Shown here: positions 1 to 11,452 of the stretch, in pieces | How the letters are laid out: each line of letters begins with the position of its first letter | Position numbering within the stretch: the first letter of the stretch is position 1 | Assembly: GCA_037833965.1 (NCBI GenBank) | Contig: AP031357.1 | Span: forward strand, 23,580,001 to 23,644,000 | Source of the DNA: Marchantia polymorpha subsp. ruderalis | Taxonomy: Eukaryota > Streptophyta > Marchantiopsida > Marchantiales > Marchantiaceae | Length of the DNA stretch: 64,000 nucleotides | Direction: 5' to 3' | Program-made: the position numbers and the translations under genes | Notes under the pieces: model-generated | Database searches by the model: none | What the model saw: the letters and a program-made list of their open reading frames with translations, nothing else | Told to the model about the DNA's origin: nothing

Positions 1-257
1 CTGAGGTCAATGAAGCGTAAGGTGGGGCACACAAGAGCAGCCAAGGCTCCCCCTGAAATCATCATCCTCTTCCTCCTTCATGCTGTTCATCGTGCACCCC
101 GAAGCGAAGCTCGGAGCAAAGATGGCATCCGTTATTTTTGAAACCCCGCACTGGAAAGAGCATGGCCCGGATCGGGATCAGTCACGTGTGAATACGGTGA
201 ACGAACGATCGAGGGGGGCTCATGGAGGACAGAGGGACAGAGGGACGGACGGAGGCT

Positions 258-282
258 ACTGCTGCTGCTGCTGCTGCCGCCG
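258..282. repeat. (CTG)n microsatellite
   Basis: Uninterrupted CTG units run into CCG CCG. Similar triplet tracts recur at 4204-4256, 3370-3410 and 9660-9675, so it belongs to a regional pattern around the receptor kinase. Confidence 0.85.
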
Positions 283-1020
283 CTGGCTTTCCTCGTTGTA
301 GTTGGAGGGATGAAGGGAGGGAGTAGGGAGATGGAGGATCAGGATTCAGAACGCAGGGAGGGAAAGATTAGGGGAGGAACAAGGAGGAGGAGGAGGAGGA
401 GCAGCAGGAGCAGCAGTAGAATAGGAAAGAGTCATGACAAGACATGCGTTTCACGCTCTCCAAGGCATGGCAGGCCCGAATTATGGGGACACAGCAAAAA
501 ACAGAGAGATGACGGCAGAATGAGTCAGAAGGTGAGACGGAGGCAATACGCGGTGGGGAGGTGGAGGCGATGGAAATCAACCGATCCATGGGCTGGGATT
601 ACAGGAGATCAGATGGGACAGGACGGGATGAGATGGCTGCTCACTTGCTCTCTCTCTCTCTCTCACTCGCTCGCTTGCTTTGCCTAGGGTTGAGTGCAGT
701 AGAGGCCGAGGTTGGACCGGACCGGACCGATCTCTGATCACTTCCCATTGGCTTAGTGTGCTTCGGGCTCAGATTTTGAGTCGAGAGTTGCCCATCGGCT
801 GCGTTATGTGAAAGGTTTTAGCAGCAGCAGCAGGGGGGGAGAGAGAAAACAGAGAGCTCGCTGCTGCTGCTGCCACGACTGACGATCAAGGCATGCATTG
901 ATATATGCAGCGGAGTCCGTGTCATCAGTGTGTTAAATGCCCTGCTCGGACTAATCATTCTGAGAGAGAGGACTGCTGGAGACTGGACGGGGGAGGGAGG
1001 GTGAGAGAGAGAGGAGAGGG

Positions 1021-1028
1021 AGAGAGAG

Positions 1029-1066
<38 letters not shown>
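1021..1066. repeat. (GATA)n/(GA)n microsatellite
   Basis: About five GATA units sit between (GA)n runs. GA-rich tracts of this kind are known binding sites for plant BPC (GAGA-binding) proteins, but no target gene can be assigned here. Confidence 0.85.
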
Positions 1067-1873
1067 TCAGATGCCCAGAAATTGGGGGTTCACAAGTCTC
1101 AAGGCGGAGAGAGAGAGAGATGGGGGAGAGCGGGAACTTTCCATTGCCAGATTTCGCCTGCCCTTGACTTGCAGTTCTTTAACTTCTGGGCACTGGAAGG
1201 AGAAGGAGGAGAAGAAGAGGAGACTGACTTTCTTCTTCTCTGATGGGATCGGTTGAACAGAAGGATGGATGCCGAAGCTGGTCGTAGCGTTACGTAATGT
1301 GATGGAAGCGAAGGACGCAGAGAATAACCGAGAACATACACCAGCCAAGCAGACAGCCAACCAGCCAAGCATGGGAGCCCCACCTCGGATGTACACACAA
1401 CGCAGCACCGCCTTCCTCCCCTTCCCTCAACCCTTCCTTTTTCTCACAGCAGAGACTTGCATAATGTCATGGCATACTGCCCCTGCGCAGCTGCGCCTGT
1501 CCGTTTCAGTTCGCTCTCTCTCTCTCCCTCTTGAATTCAATGTTTCATGAATCTCGTTTTCTATTCACAGCGAAATTTCCGGCCGGTCCAACTTGTTGAC
1601 AGCGGAGATTCTCGGAGCCTTTCTTTTGCTTGCCTGCTACATCGCCATGTACTCTCCTTCTCCTTCTGCTTCTTCTTCTTCGTCTGCAACGGTCGCACTC
1701 CCTACTCCTCCATCCCATCACTAAACCTCCTCTTTCTATCTCTAGATCATAATCGGAGCTTCTGGACCCCGGAGCTCGACAACTCTCTTCACCTTCGCCT
1801 CGTTACCTGGTGGTACCAGGCAGACAGGCAGAGCAGAGCAGACCAGATCAGAAGAGGGCAGCAGGGGTTCAGT

Positions 1874-1893
1874 GGGGGGGGGGGAGGGGGGGG
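1874..1893. repeat. Poly-G tract
   Basis: Eleven G residues, one A and eight more G residues follow each other on the plus strand. Such a run is prone to assembly length error and could form a G-quadruplex. Confidence 0.8.
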
Positions 1894-1920
1894 CAGAAAT
1901 CGGTGATTGATGAACACGAT

Positions 1921-2044
1921 ATAAACAATTCTGCATCTTCACATAAATTCTGGCTCCAGAAGCTGGGCAATGCCCAGATCACACATAAACAATGTGGAAT
2001 CTGCAAATTAAATTCTGGCTCCATAAGCTTAGATGGCCAGATCA
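1921..2044. repeat. Imperfect tandem duplication, unit about 61 bp
   Basis: Copy 1 (1921-1981) and copy 2 (1985-2044) share the start ATAAACAAT, the core AAATTCTGGCTCCA and the end CCAGATCA, with scattered differences between. Only two copies are visible. Confidence 0.7.
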
Positions 2045-4203
2045 GACGAGAGAGCGAGCGACCTTTGAAATCTCCGACCCGCGGTGGCCTGCCCGCAGAA
2101 CGAAATGGATATTGTGGATTGTGGCAGTGGCTGCCTGGTTGGGCAGGGGAGCCGAGAGAGCCGAACACGGATATTAAACCCGGCATTATTTAAATAAATG
2201 TTTAATCTGGACTCCTTACGGAAGGGAAAGAGAGCTACCGCCGGTGTCGAAGTAATTGCTGCTCTGCTGCTGCTGCTGCTCGAGCAGCATCGAAGCTTGC
2301 GCATGTACCTTCTTCTCTCCTCTCCTCCCCTGACCACCTCCTGAGTCCCTGACTCCCCTCCCTCAGCCCTCTCTTATTCAGACTCCCTGACTCCTCCCTC
2401 GCTGCCTCCCTTCCTTCCTCCATCCCTGACCGAACCCTGTTTGAGTTGGGCACCGAGTAGCTTCGTACACGTGCATGCATTAGGCTACTATTCGCATGGT
2501 CACTGGCTACTGAGGAAGACGAGAACCAGCAGCAGGATCAGCAGCTGCAGAGATTGAGAAGGTGACGGGGGAGAAGAGAAGTGAAGAGGAGAGGAGAGAA
2601 TTGACGAGAGAAGGGAAGTGAAGCGGAGTAGCCTCGACGTGGGGGGAGGCCAGGAGGGGTAGAAACTCGTTGTGAGGAATAGACCTGCAAATCCAATCGG
2701 TGTGCGTCGAGAGGGCGTACAGAATTGAATGACGAGCCATTCCTTCCAGCCCGGTCGGCAGGATATCTTTACCCTCGTCCTCTATTTTAGATTTAGAATT
2801 TATACTGTGTACTTGCCCATGACTGTTGCTGCTCACCTGTTTATTTGTGACGTGCTCCGGATCATTGCTCTCCTTCCCCTCACGTTGCCCACACTACTAC
2901 TATAAGGTAGAAACCTTATATCCTCTCTTCTCGTTCTCTTCTCCACCAGCTCGGATCCGCAGCCTCATCTCAGCTCAGCTCTGGCTCCCGGCCTGCGTGC
3001 CTTACATACTACGCCTGCCATCGCTGCCATACAGCCCTGGCCGTTGCAGCGCAGAGCAGAGCCTGGCAGCAGCAGCGCACAGCAAGCCCAGGGGTTTGGG
3101 GGACACACACACACATTAAGCTTCCTGGGCTCTTTCCGAGCCTCCCTCGCAGCTGTACACAGTGTACTTTCTATCTGCCTCAGATGGGCCAATGGGCCCG
3201 ATGCGTCACGCCTGGCACAGCGAATGAACGGATGGTGGATGCGTCTGGAGATATCTGAATGACTGTAATCCTGTGGAAATGCATACCGAAAGGGAGGGAG
3301 GGAGAGAGGGAAGGAGGAAAGAAGGCGGCCTGCGCTTTGCTGTGCTGGGCTGGATGAAGTCTGACTGCTGGCTGCTGCTGCTCTGCTGCTGCAGCAGCTG
3401 CTGCTGGCGGTTGGCTTTGCATGAAAATGGTAGAGGCGATGAACCGCTAAAGCGAGGATTCTCGAGTGCGAGGTCTATGCGCAGTTATTATTATTGGTAC
3501 TGCCGTCAGACAGACGGGAGGGGGATATTTCAAAAGTTGGATCCGAGCATATTTCATTGCATTTCATCCATTCGTCCGCCCCTTCATTCATTCGCTCTTA
3601 CATTCATACACGCATTGATTGACTGATCGATTCATGACGGCATTGAGGGGCATTCTAAGTCGGCTCGAACCAAATGATGGCATTCCGCGAGAAAGCGAGA
3701 TGATGATGGAGCACGAGATGGAGAATATTGAATGAAAGTGGAAATTGTGTACATGTCAAAAAAATGTGAAGTTTGACGTCTTTACATTTGTGTGGAGAGT
3801 ATTCGGAGCGTACAAGCTTAAAGAATCTCACAAGCACCTCCGATTCCGACAGCTAGCTGAGAGGGGGTGATGATAAGGATGAGGTGTAACCTACTGCCAG
3901 GAGAGATTTGTCTTTTCAATGTGCACTGCGTCGTTCTTCGAGAGTGCACACTCAGGAAACACGCACATGGCCTTTTGTACCCGACCTGCACCACGGCCCC
4001 TGCTGTGCATATTTCCTGATCGATACATAGATAGTAACGATAGCTAGAGCAAGTGTTTCTCCTCCTAGATATAATCGTCGATATGCTGTGGTGGGAGTTC
4101 TCAGCTGAACTCCCTAACTAATAGTTCGTTCGTCCTTCCTTCTATCCATCTCTATCTTCTGCTGCTACACTACTTACTACTTCTACTACTCCCTCCTCCT
4201 TCT

Positions 4204-4256
4204 GCAGCAGCAGCATGAGCAGCCGCTGCTGCTGCTACTGCTGCTGCTGATGATGA
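4204..4256. repeat. CAG/CTG triplet cluster
   Basis: CAGCAGCAG is followed closely by two CTG runs, so complementary triplets face each other and could form a hairpin. It lies about 360 bp beyond the stop codon of the receptor kinase and may be in its 3' UTR or downstream of it. Confidence 0.75.
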
Positions 4257-4613
4257 GCTAGATCAGATCATATCAGTTCTAGAGTCTCTGAAGTCGAGGG
4301 CTGGAAAAAAAAAGTCACCTGTCTCCTTTTCCCCCGTTTCCCCTCCCTCCCTCCCTCCCTCCTCTCTACCCTACGGAACTCACTTCCTCTTCGTCCTCCT
4401 CGTCTTGAGATGTTCTTATAATCGTTACAGGTGCAGAGATACGACATATCCCGCTCGCTAATTCTAGTTGACTGCTACTGCCTGGCTTGGCTGGGCTTGG
4501 CTGGGCTGGGCTGGACTGGGCGGCTGGTGACTTCTTAGACTGATTTATAGATGTCTCTGATTGAGTCTGCGGCTGCTGCCTGATTGTGGGTCGCGCTGTA
4601 TCTTGCTCTCGGC

Positions 4614-7600
4614 CTACGAGGAGTGGTTGATGAGCGACTGACTCGAGGTCTTGGTGTAATCCTCGGGGTCGTGCTTCACTTCCAGGAGCAAGGCCACGAC
4701 TTCCTTCATGGTCGGTCGCTCGGCGGGCACGGAGTTGACGCACAGCAGGGCCACGCCCAGAGCCTGCGACATCTCCTGGATGAAGGCGTCGGGCATGCAC
4801 CGCAGCCGCGAGTCGATCACCTCCCAGGTCGCGTGGTTGTTGCCGCTGCACTTGCTCTGGTTGATCATCTCCTGCACCCACTTGACGATGTGCCAGTTCT
4901 CGCCCAGCCCGGGCTCCACGGCCTTCCTCCCCGTCAAAATCTCCAGCAGCACCACACCGTAGCTGTACACATCGCTCTTGTCCGTGATCTTCATCGTGTA
5001 CCCATATTCTGCACACATCATTTCATTTCATTTCGTCCTCATCAGTCGCAAATCTCAAAACCGCATCTCTTTGTCAGTCCTTTCCGCTCACAGGCTACGA
5101 CAAGGCACAGACGGGCCAAGAGTTGACCCTACACTACCCCCCATCGAAGCTGTGCCACGCCATAGCAGCAACAGCAGCGGCATCACCAGCATTCTCCCTT
5201 CCATTCCATTCTAGCCGCGCGCATCATTCGCGATCGCGGATTCTATTCCCTTGCGCTGGCCTCGCACTAAATGTCGAGCTCCCTCTTTCATGAAAAGTCT
5301 GAAAGGGGAGCTATGATTTGCAGGGTGCGAGTACTAAAGCCTGGCTTAGCTCAGCACTCAGCCAGCCCCTGGGGGAGGGGGGCTGGCCCAGCGATCGGAC
5401 ATATGACTTGTTTATGGCCGCCTCCGACCGACCGACCTCCCCCACCCCCGCCCCCGCCTCCCCCTCCCTCGTCTGTCTGTCTGAATAATAAGCTCCAAGG
5501 CCGAGAGAGCTCTCTCCCCCAATCATGACACGACTAACGCCCGGATCCTCGGCCTCGGATTTTGGACGCATGCACACAGCAACTGACTGAACCCAGCTGA
5601 GCTCGGCCCAGCTGAGCTGACCTTCGTTCATTCTCAGTTGCCATCTCCTGAACTCGAGCATCTATCCGTCTACGCACCCAGCGAAGTCAGACGCAATCGA
5701 ACTCGAGAGAAAGTGCGGTTACTGACTGCACTGATCCGTCGACGAGCTGAGCTGAGCTCACTCGATGAGGCCTAAGTAGGAACGGGAAGGATGATGATGA
5801 TGATAATAATAATAAGAATAAGAAGAATAAAAATAAGAGAAGAATTTCACGACGATCATGCAAATTGGGGGAATGGGGGAGGGGACGGACCGGGAGCGAT
5901 GTAGCCGTAAGAGCCGGCGACCTTGGAGACGACCTTGGAGGTGTTGGAGGCGTCGATGAGCTTGGCCAGGCCGAAGTCGGCGACGTAGGGCTCGAAGCGC
6001 GAGCCGAGGAGGATGTTGTTGGACTTGACGTCGCGGTGCAGGATGGCCGGCAGGCAGTCGTGGTGCAGATAGGCCAGGCCCTGCGCCGCGCCGATGGCGA
6101 TGTTGTAGCGCGTCTCCCAGTCGAGCATGCGCCGCTTCTCGTGCAGCACCTCGCCCAGCGACCCATTGGGCATGTAGTCGTACATGAGCAGGTTGATGTC
6201 GTTGTTCGAGCAGTAGCCCAGCAGGCGCACGATGTTGCGGTGCCGGATGCCGCCCAGAATGTCGATCTCGGCCGCGAACGAGTTGTGGTGCGCCTCGCCC
6301 TTGCGCACGGGCCAGAGCTTCTTCACTGCGATCACCTCGCCGCCATCCATCTCCGCCTTGTACACGATGCCCGAGCACCCACTGCCCACGATGTTCTTCT
6401 CGACCAAGCTCTCGAGCACCTCGCCCAAAGTGAAATTCAGCTTCTGGAATGGCGTCAGCCGCCACGGCCATGGGCCCTCGTCCTCCTCGTACTCAGCGTC
6501 GACCCAATAGCGCTTGTAGAAGAGGAACGACCCCACGCACAGAATCACCACCGCCGAGCCGAACAGCAAGCTCACCACCAGCGGCGTGCCGGCGATGCCC
6601 GGCTTGGCTCGGCCATCGCGCGCCCCCGCGAAGGCAGGCATGTACGAGCAGTTGGCCTCGGTGACGCACAGCGCCTTGTTGCCCAGGAACGAGGAGGCCG
6701 GCATGGTCTTGAAGAAGTAGGTGTCGGGCAGAAGGCCCGAGAAGTCATTGTACGAGACATTGAGCGTCGAGAGGCTGTCCAATTGGCCCAGCACCATGAG
6801 CGTCCCGCTCAGCTCGTTGTACGACAGGTCCAGCAGCTGCAGGTTGATGAGCGACGCGAGCTGCGGCGGGAGCACGCCCGAGAGCTTGTTCCAGCTCAGG
6901 TCCACGCCGATCACCAGGCTCACGACGCTGCCGAGCTGCGGCGGGATCGGCCCGTCGATCCGATTGCGGCTCACGTTGAGCAATTCGAGCTTCTGGCACT
7001 GCGCCAGTGTCCCCGGCAGCGGGCCCGACAGCGAATTGCTGCTGAGCACGAGCTGGTTCAGCGATCGCAGCAGCCCAACCTCAGGCGGGATGGGGCCCTG
7101 GAACCTGTTCTCGCTGATGTCGAAGATCTGCAAGTTCGCCAGCTTGCCGATCTCGGCCGGGATGGAGCCCGTCAGCTGGTTGCCATGCGCGTCGATCAGC
7201 TCCAGCGCCGAGCAATTGCCCAATTCCCTCGGGAGCTCGCCGCTCAGGAAGTTGTTGTACAGGTCCAGAAACAGCAGGTTCTGCAGCTGCCCGATCTCCA
7301 CGGGGATGGTCCCCTCGAACCTGTTGTTCGCCAGGCGCAGGCGCACGAGGTTCGTCGCCTTGCCGATCTCTCTGGGTATCTGTCCCATCCCAGAACCACC
7401 ACCAAACCCATCGACCAAATGTCAGCGACCCCAGCTCGCGAGAGATGACATCACTTAACGAACCCCAAACCAACCTCTCGAGGAATAAAAGTTGACTTCC
7501 ACCACCATCACTCGACCCAATCATTTACCCCGACGCAGGAAAATAGCACTTATCACCCACGAAGACAAAACGCACGAATGAACGAATCAACGAACACCCC

Positions 7601-9100
7601 TCACGCTCAATAATAATGCGCTAACACGAAATGCAAGGGCTCGCTAGGAGCGCCATTGAGCTGCCGCTGGGCACGTACCTCGCCTGTGAGGTTGTTGGAG
7701 AGGAGTCTGAGTCTGAGCAGATTGGGCAGCAGGAAGAGCTCCGGGGGGAGAGGGCCCGTGAAGGAGTTGTGCGTGGCGTCGAAGTCGACCAGCGCCTTGC
7801 AGTTGCCCATGCTCACCGGTATCTCGCCGGAGAAGTTGTTCATCCACAGGAACAAGGTCTGCAGGCGGCTGAGGCGGCCGTATTCGGCCGGAATTGGGCC
7901 GTAGAAGAGGTTGTTGTCGAGCTGCAGGCTGAAGAGGCTCGCCAGGTTGCCGAGCTCGGGCGGCAGCGTGCCCGTGAAATTGTTCATGCTCAGCAGCATC
8001 TGCTGCAGGAATTCGAGCCGCCCCAGCTCCGGCGGAATGCTGCCCGTCAGCTTGTTATACGACAATTCCAGCACCTGCAGCGACGTGCAGTTGCTGAGCT
8101 CCGGAGGAATGCTGCCAGTCAGTTCGTTGTGCCACAGGTACAGATACGTCAGCTGCTTGAGCTTTCCCAGCTCGGGCGGAATCGAGCCCGACAGCCGATT
8201 TCGGTGCAAGTACAAGGCCTGGAGCGTCGAGATGTCGGCCAGCTCCTTGGGGATGCTCCCGGTCAGATTGCATCCATAGAGCGCAAAGTTTTGCAGGCTC
8301 TCCATGCCTCCCAGCTCGGGCGGAATGCTTCCGGACAGATGCGTGGCGGCGAAGCCCAGCACCGTGAGGTTCTTCAGCTTCCCGAACTCAGGAGGAATGG
8401 GGCCACCGAGAAATTCGTTCCCTCCCCCGCGGATCTGCAAAAGCCTCGACAGGTCGCCGAGCTCGGGCGGCAGAGTCCCGCTGATGTTATTCTGGTAGAA
8501 GTAGAAGATTTCGAGCTGCGAGCAGCGGCCTATCTCGGCAGGCAGCTGTCCATCGAAATTGTTGTCGTTCAGCCGGAGCTCGCGCAGCTCGCCCAGCAGG
8601 CCGAGCTCGGCCGGGATGTTGCCCGTCAGCCCATTGCTGCTCAAATCCAGCGTCCTCAGCTTCGTGCACTTGGTCAGTCCCAGTGGGATGGGGCCCGTCA
8701 AATTTAGCGCCGACAGACTCAGATGCTCCAGCGCGTCCAGCAGCCCAAATTCCTCCGGAATGCTCCCGTAGAGCGACAGCGAGTGCAGCGTCACGTTCAC
8801 CACCCGCCCCGTCTCGTTGGCGCAGGTCACCCCGAGCCATCCGCTGCACGGATTGGCGTCTCGTCCGTTCCAGCTGCTGAAGGTGGGCCGGGAGTCCGCG
8901 CTCACCGTGCGCAGGAAGCTCAACAGCACCCTCCCGTCTGAGTTCAGCGCGTGGCTGTGCCCCAGCGACAGCACCAGCATCAGCGCCGTCAGCAGCCACG
9001 CCTTCGTTCCTGTTAGCGCCGCGCGAATCCCCGGCGCCCGGCGCCTGACCTTCTCGCAGCCCATCGCGACTGTCGGGCTAAAAATACTGGCCCCGCTCAT
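4614..9100 (-). CDS. LRR receptor-like kinase, subfamily XI, RGI/RGF-receptor-like
   Basis: Three exons join in frame: 9100-7679, 7379-5891 and 5008-4614, giving 1101 residues. The first junction is phase 0 (GAG|GTACGT to ACAG|ATA). The second splits the Glu codon of the kinase APE motif (G|GTCCGT to TGCAG|AA). Domains in order: signal peptide with hydrophobic core about 34-46; N-terminal cap with [11 protein letters not shown] at 83-93; about 25 LRRs from 98 to 700; transmembrane helix about 740-762; kinase about 800-1080. Kinase residues look intact: loop GSGCSG 806-811, Lys827, HRD 922-924, DFG 942-944, APE 969-971. The ectodomain has RxGG (R224-G227) and RxR (R487-R489), which in Arabidopsis RGF receptors contact the sulfated peptide and its C-terminus. 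The tail, with PTMKEVV and EVKHDPEDY, resembles At1g34110 (RGI5). Inferred role: plasma-membrane perception of a small secreted peptide. Met13 (9064) is an alternative start. The family call is secure; RGI orthology is inferred. Confidence 0.93.
5009..5890 (-). other. Intron 2 of the receptor kinase (882 nt)
   Basis: The donor is CCCG|GTCCGT and the acceptor is TGTGTGCAG|AATATG. It interrupts the Glu codon of IAPE in the kinase activation segment. It contains a long C-rich tract (5437-5470 on the plus strand) and GCTGAGCTGAGC-type repeats near 5600 and 5745. If retained, translation would end 14 codons after the junction, so no C-lobe would be made. Confidence 0.88.
5437..5470. repeat. C-rich tract inside intron 2
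   Basis: Runs of C are broken by single A, G or T residues. On the transcribed (minus) strand this reads as a G-rich tract within the intron. Confidence 0.75.
7380..7678 (-). other. Intron 1 of the receptor kinase (299 nt)
   Basis: The donor is GAG|GTACGT and the acceptor is GGGACAG|ATACCC. The intron falls between two LRR consensus halves, so that splicing joins LTGE to IPREIG and restores an uninterrupted repeat. The tract before the acceptor is rich in G and T rather than in C. If retained, translation stops at 7607 after 497 residues. Confidence 0.88.
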
Positions 9101-9212
9101 CGGCTCGAAAATGCTGCTCTCAGACTCTCGCTCGCTCGCTGGCTCTCTGACGATGCTCTGAAAATGAGCGATCGCTCGATGGACGAACCGAGCTGCTGAC
9201 TTACGTGCAAGA

Positions 9213-9218
9213 TTTATA
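9213..9218 (-). promoter_or_regulatory. Possible TATA box of the receptor kinase
   Basis: TATAAA in the context GGATATAAATC lies about 113 bp upstream of the first ATG. Directly downstream is CACGTAAGTC, which also resembles a splice donor, so the leader could instead belong to a longer spliced 5' UTR. Only the motif and spacing support this call. Confidence 0.35.
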
Positions 9219-9239
9219 TCCGAGCTGGCCAGCCTGCCC

Positions 9240-9330
9240 CTCGTTCATCACTCAGTCATCACTCAGTCACTCGCTCCTTCGCTCGCTAACTCAGTCACTC
9301 GTCAGTCACTCATCACTCACTCACAATATC
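9240..9330. repeat. CACTCAGT-type degenerate repeat
   Basis: Motifs of the form CACTCAGTCA and CTCGCT recur many times within 90 bp, directly upstream of the putative TATA box of the receptor kinase on its strand. Confidence 0.6.
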
Positions 9331-11407
9331 CTTTTCGTCCGTTCCATTCCCAGCCTACGAAATGCTGTGAGGCGTTTCTTCTCGATCGAATGAAACGACT
9401 GACGAGTGAATCTTCGGTTGTCTTCCTGTGCATTCCTTTTCGAGGCTGATGATCAGGCCTGCTCGGGTGAGCTTACGTCTAACACAGCAAGCTCGTCGTC
9501 GTTGTCGTCGTCGTTGGTGTCCTCCTCCGTCCTTGGCAGTCAATGCCAACCTGCACATTCTCGCCCGTAACCATTCTCCAGCTCGCGGGACCAGAATGAC
9601 AACTCCTCGCGCATGAGGTCCTCGCTCCGCGCGCTCGTAGACATGCTGGAAATGTGCTTCTGCTGCTGCTGCTGCGGATGCTCATTCACTCACCTCGGTG
9701 ACGATTCAGCTGTCGACAGTCGGGGTTCGGGTTCAGTGGCGCAGGCTAGCGACGCAGTGCGCTCGCGCCATCGGCAGAGGCTGTCGTTTCCAATATGGAC
9801 GAGAAAAAGTTGGAGACGTCTGAGAGAAGGTGGGGCCTCAGACGAGCCACAACAGCAGAACCTGCGGTAACGCAAGGAGACAACGCGACGATGAGGGTGG
9901 GGAGGAAGAGAGAACGAGCGCGAAGTGAGCGTTGCGCCGTAACAGAATTGTAGCGCGCATGGGAGAGCGAAGAAGGAGGGAGGGGGGTATGCGTGGTGAA
10001 GGTAGTTCGAGCTCGAGCTCGAGCTTGAGCTGGAGCTTGGGCAGCTGCGGGGCCTGCTGCAGGAGCTGCCACTGATGGAGTACAGAGAATGTACAGGGCT
10101 TATGAGAAATATAAGTCACGATACATGGAAGGGGGGAAGAGTCGATGCAGCAGCAGCAGCTGCAGACAAGCTCGAGGGACTCGATCGGAGGGAGGGAGGG
10201 AGGGAGAGATGATGGCGCACCAGCTCGCTGGGTCGGTCGGAAAGGGGAGATGGAGCAGTAAGGTAGAAGTAGGCGGGGCTGGGGGCGCGAGCGGAAAGCG
10301 AAGGAGAGCTGAAGGACTCGCGGGGCTGTTGGTAGGTGGGGCGGATTAGTAGCAGTATTGAGAGCGCCCGACTAGTAAGACGCACACGAGATAAATCCCA
10401 GCCCTGGACACTCGACTTCTCTCTAACTGGGAAGTTAGAAAACTGCGCGACGGTACAAGAGAGCGAGGAGCACATGGGCACTCGCAGCACGACGGCAGGC
10501 TCCCAGGCTCCCCTCCCTCCCTCCCTCCCTCCCTCGCTCCCTGCTGGCTGGGCTGTGAACGGAGGACGAGGATGGGGATGTGGGTGGGCCAAGGAGGAGG
10601 GGCTGGGGGCTGTATGTATGCTGCGTGCGTGCGTTTGTGTGCGAGGGAGGCAGCTGAGTGAGCGAGTGTGCGAGCTACGGCGCAGTCCTTGCTTTTGCTC
10701 TCATCTCCTTTCCTCTCCTCTCATCTCATCTCATCCCATCTCAGATCATCTCACCTCATCTCCGTACTGCGCATTTCCTTTTCTTCCCTCGCGCAGCTGC
10801 AGCTGCAGCAGCACCAACAGAGAGAAGGTGAGAGAGAGAAAGAAGCAGCAGGAGGCCGGAGCCGCGCCGAGGACGAGGTGCAGTCAGCCTACTCATTAAC
10901 CTTAACCTGTCAGACATTACTCCTCATCCCGATGCACCCAAAAGCTCCAAACGTCCAAATCCCCCCTGAATCTTTCTGTCCAGCCTCCTTCCTTCTCCCT
11001 TCCCTCCCCCCTACTCGCCTCCCGTCTCCTCTCCTCTTGTCTCCGTCATGCCAAGTCCAACAGCCAACAGCATATCAAACAAAACTACGTCCCCATGATT
11101 GATTGCCGCTGCAGGGACCCTCCTTCCAACGCCCTCCCCTCCTGACTTTAGCCCCGCCTCCAGACTCAGACTCTGACTGTCCAGAAGAAGGGACTACCGT
11201 AGCTAGAAGGCCGTCCACGGTATAGATAGGTAAATAGATAGATAGATATAGAGAGAGATGGACCCATTCCTCTCGTCGAAACAACTGCTGACTGACTCCT
11301 GGCCCTGACTAACTCATCCATATTCACTGAGCCCCTTCTTAGTGGGATAATTCGCATCAACAGCTACGAAGTCCATCGACGCATCCTTCCATACGTCCTT
11401 CATTTTT

Positions 11408-11452
11408 CCCTTTCCTTTCCTTTCCTTTCCTTTCCTTCCTTCCTTCCTTCCT
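11408..11452. repeat. (TTTCC)n then (TTCC)n microsatellite
   Basis: Pentamer units pass directly into tetramer units, which suggests expansion with a unit-length change. Confidence 0.85.

Larger units (their letters stand above)
1..4613. other. GC-rich repeat-laden region downstream of the receptor kinase, no supported gene
   Basis: The stretch is dominated by short tandem repeats: CTG, GGA, GA/GATA, a G run and CAG/CTG. Open frames here are low-complexity on both strands and show no recognisable domain. The part next to 4614 should hold the 3' UTR of the receptor kinase. No further gene is visible. Confidence 0.6.

Noticed and set aside
5865..7448. 527-codon open frame on the plus strand
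   Set aside because: It lies exactly antisense to the receptor kinase exon 2 and is a by-product of its GC-rich third codon positions. Its translation is low-complexity with no domain.
7631..8707. 358-codon open frame on the plus strand
   Set aside because: It is antisense to the LRR repeats of exon 1; the apparent repeats merely mirror the 24-residue LRR period.
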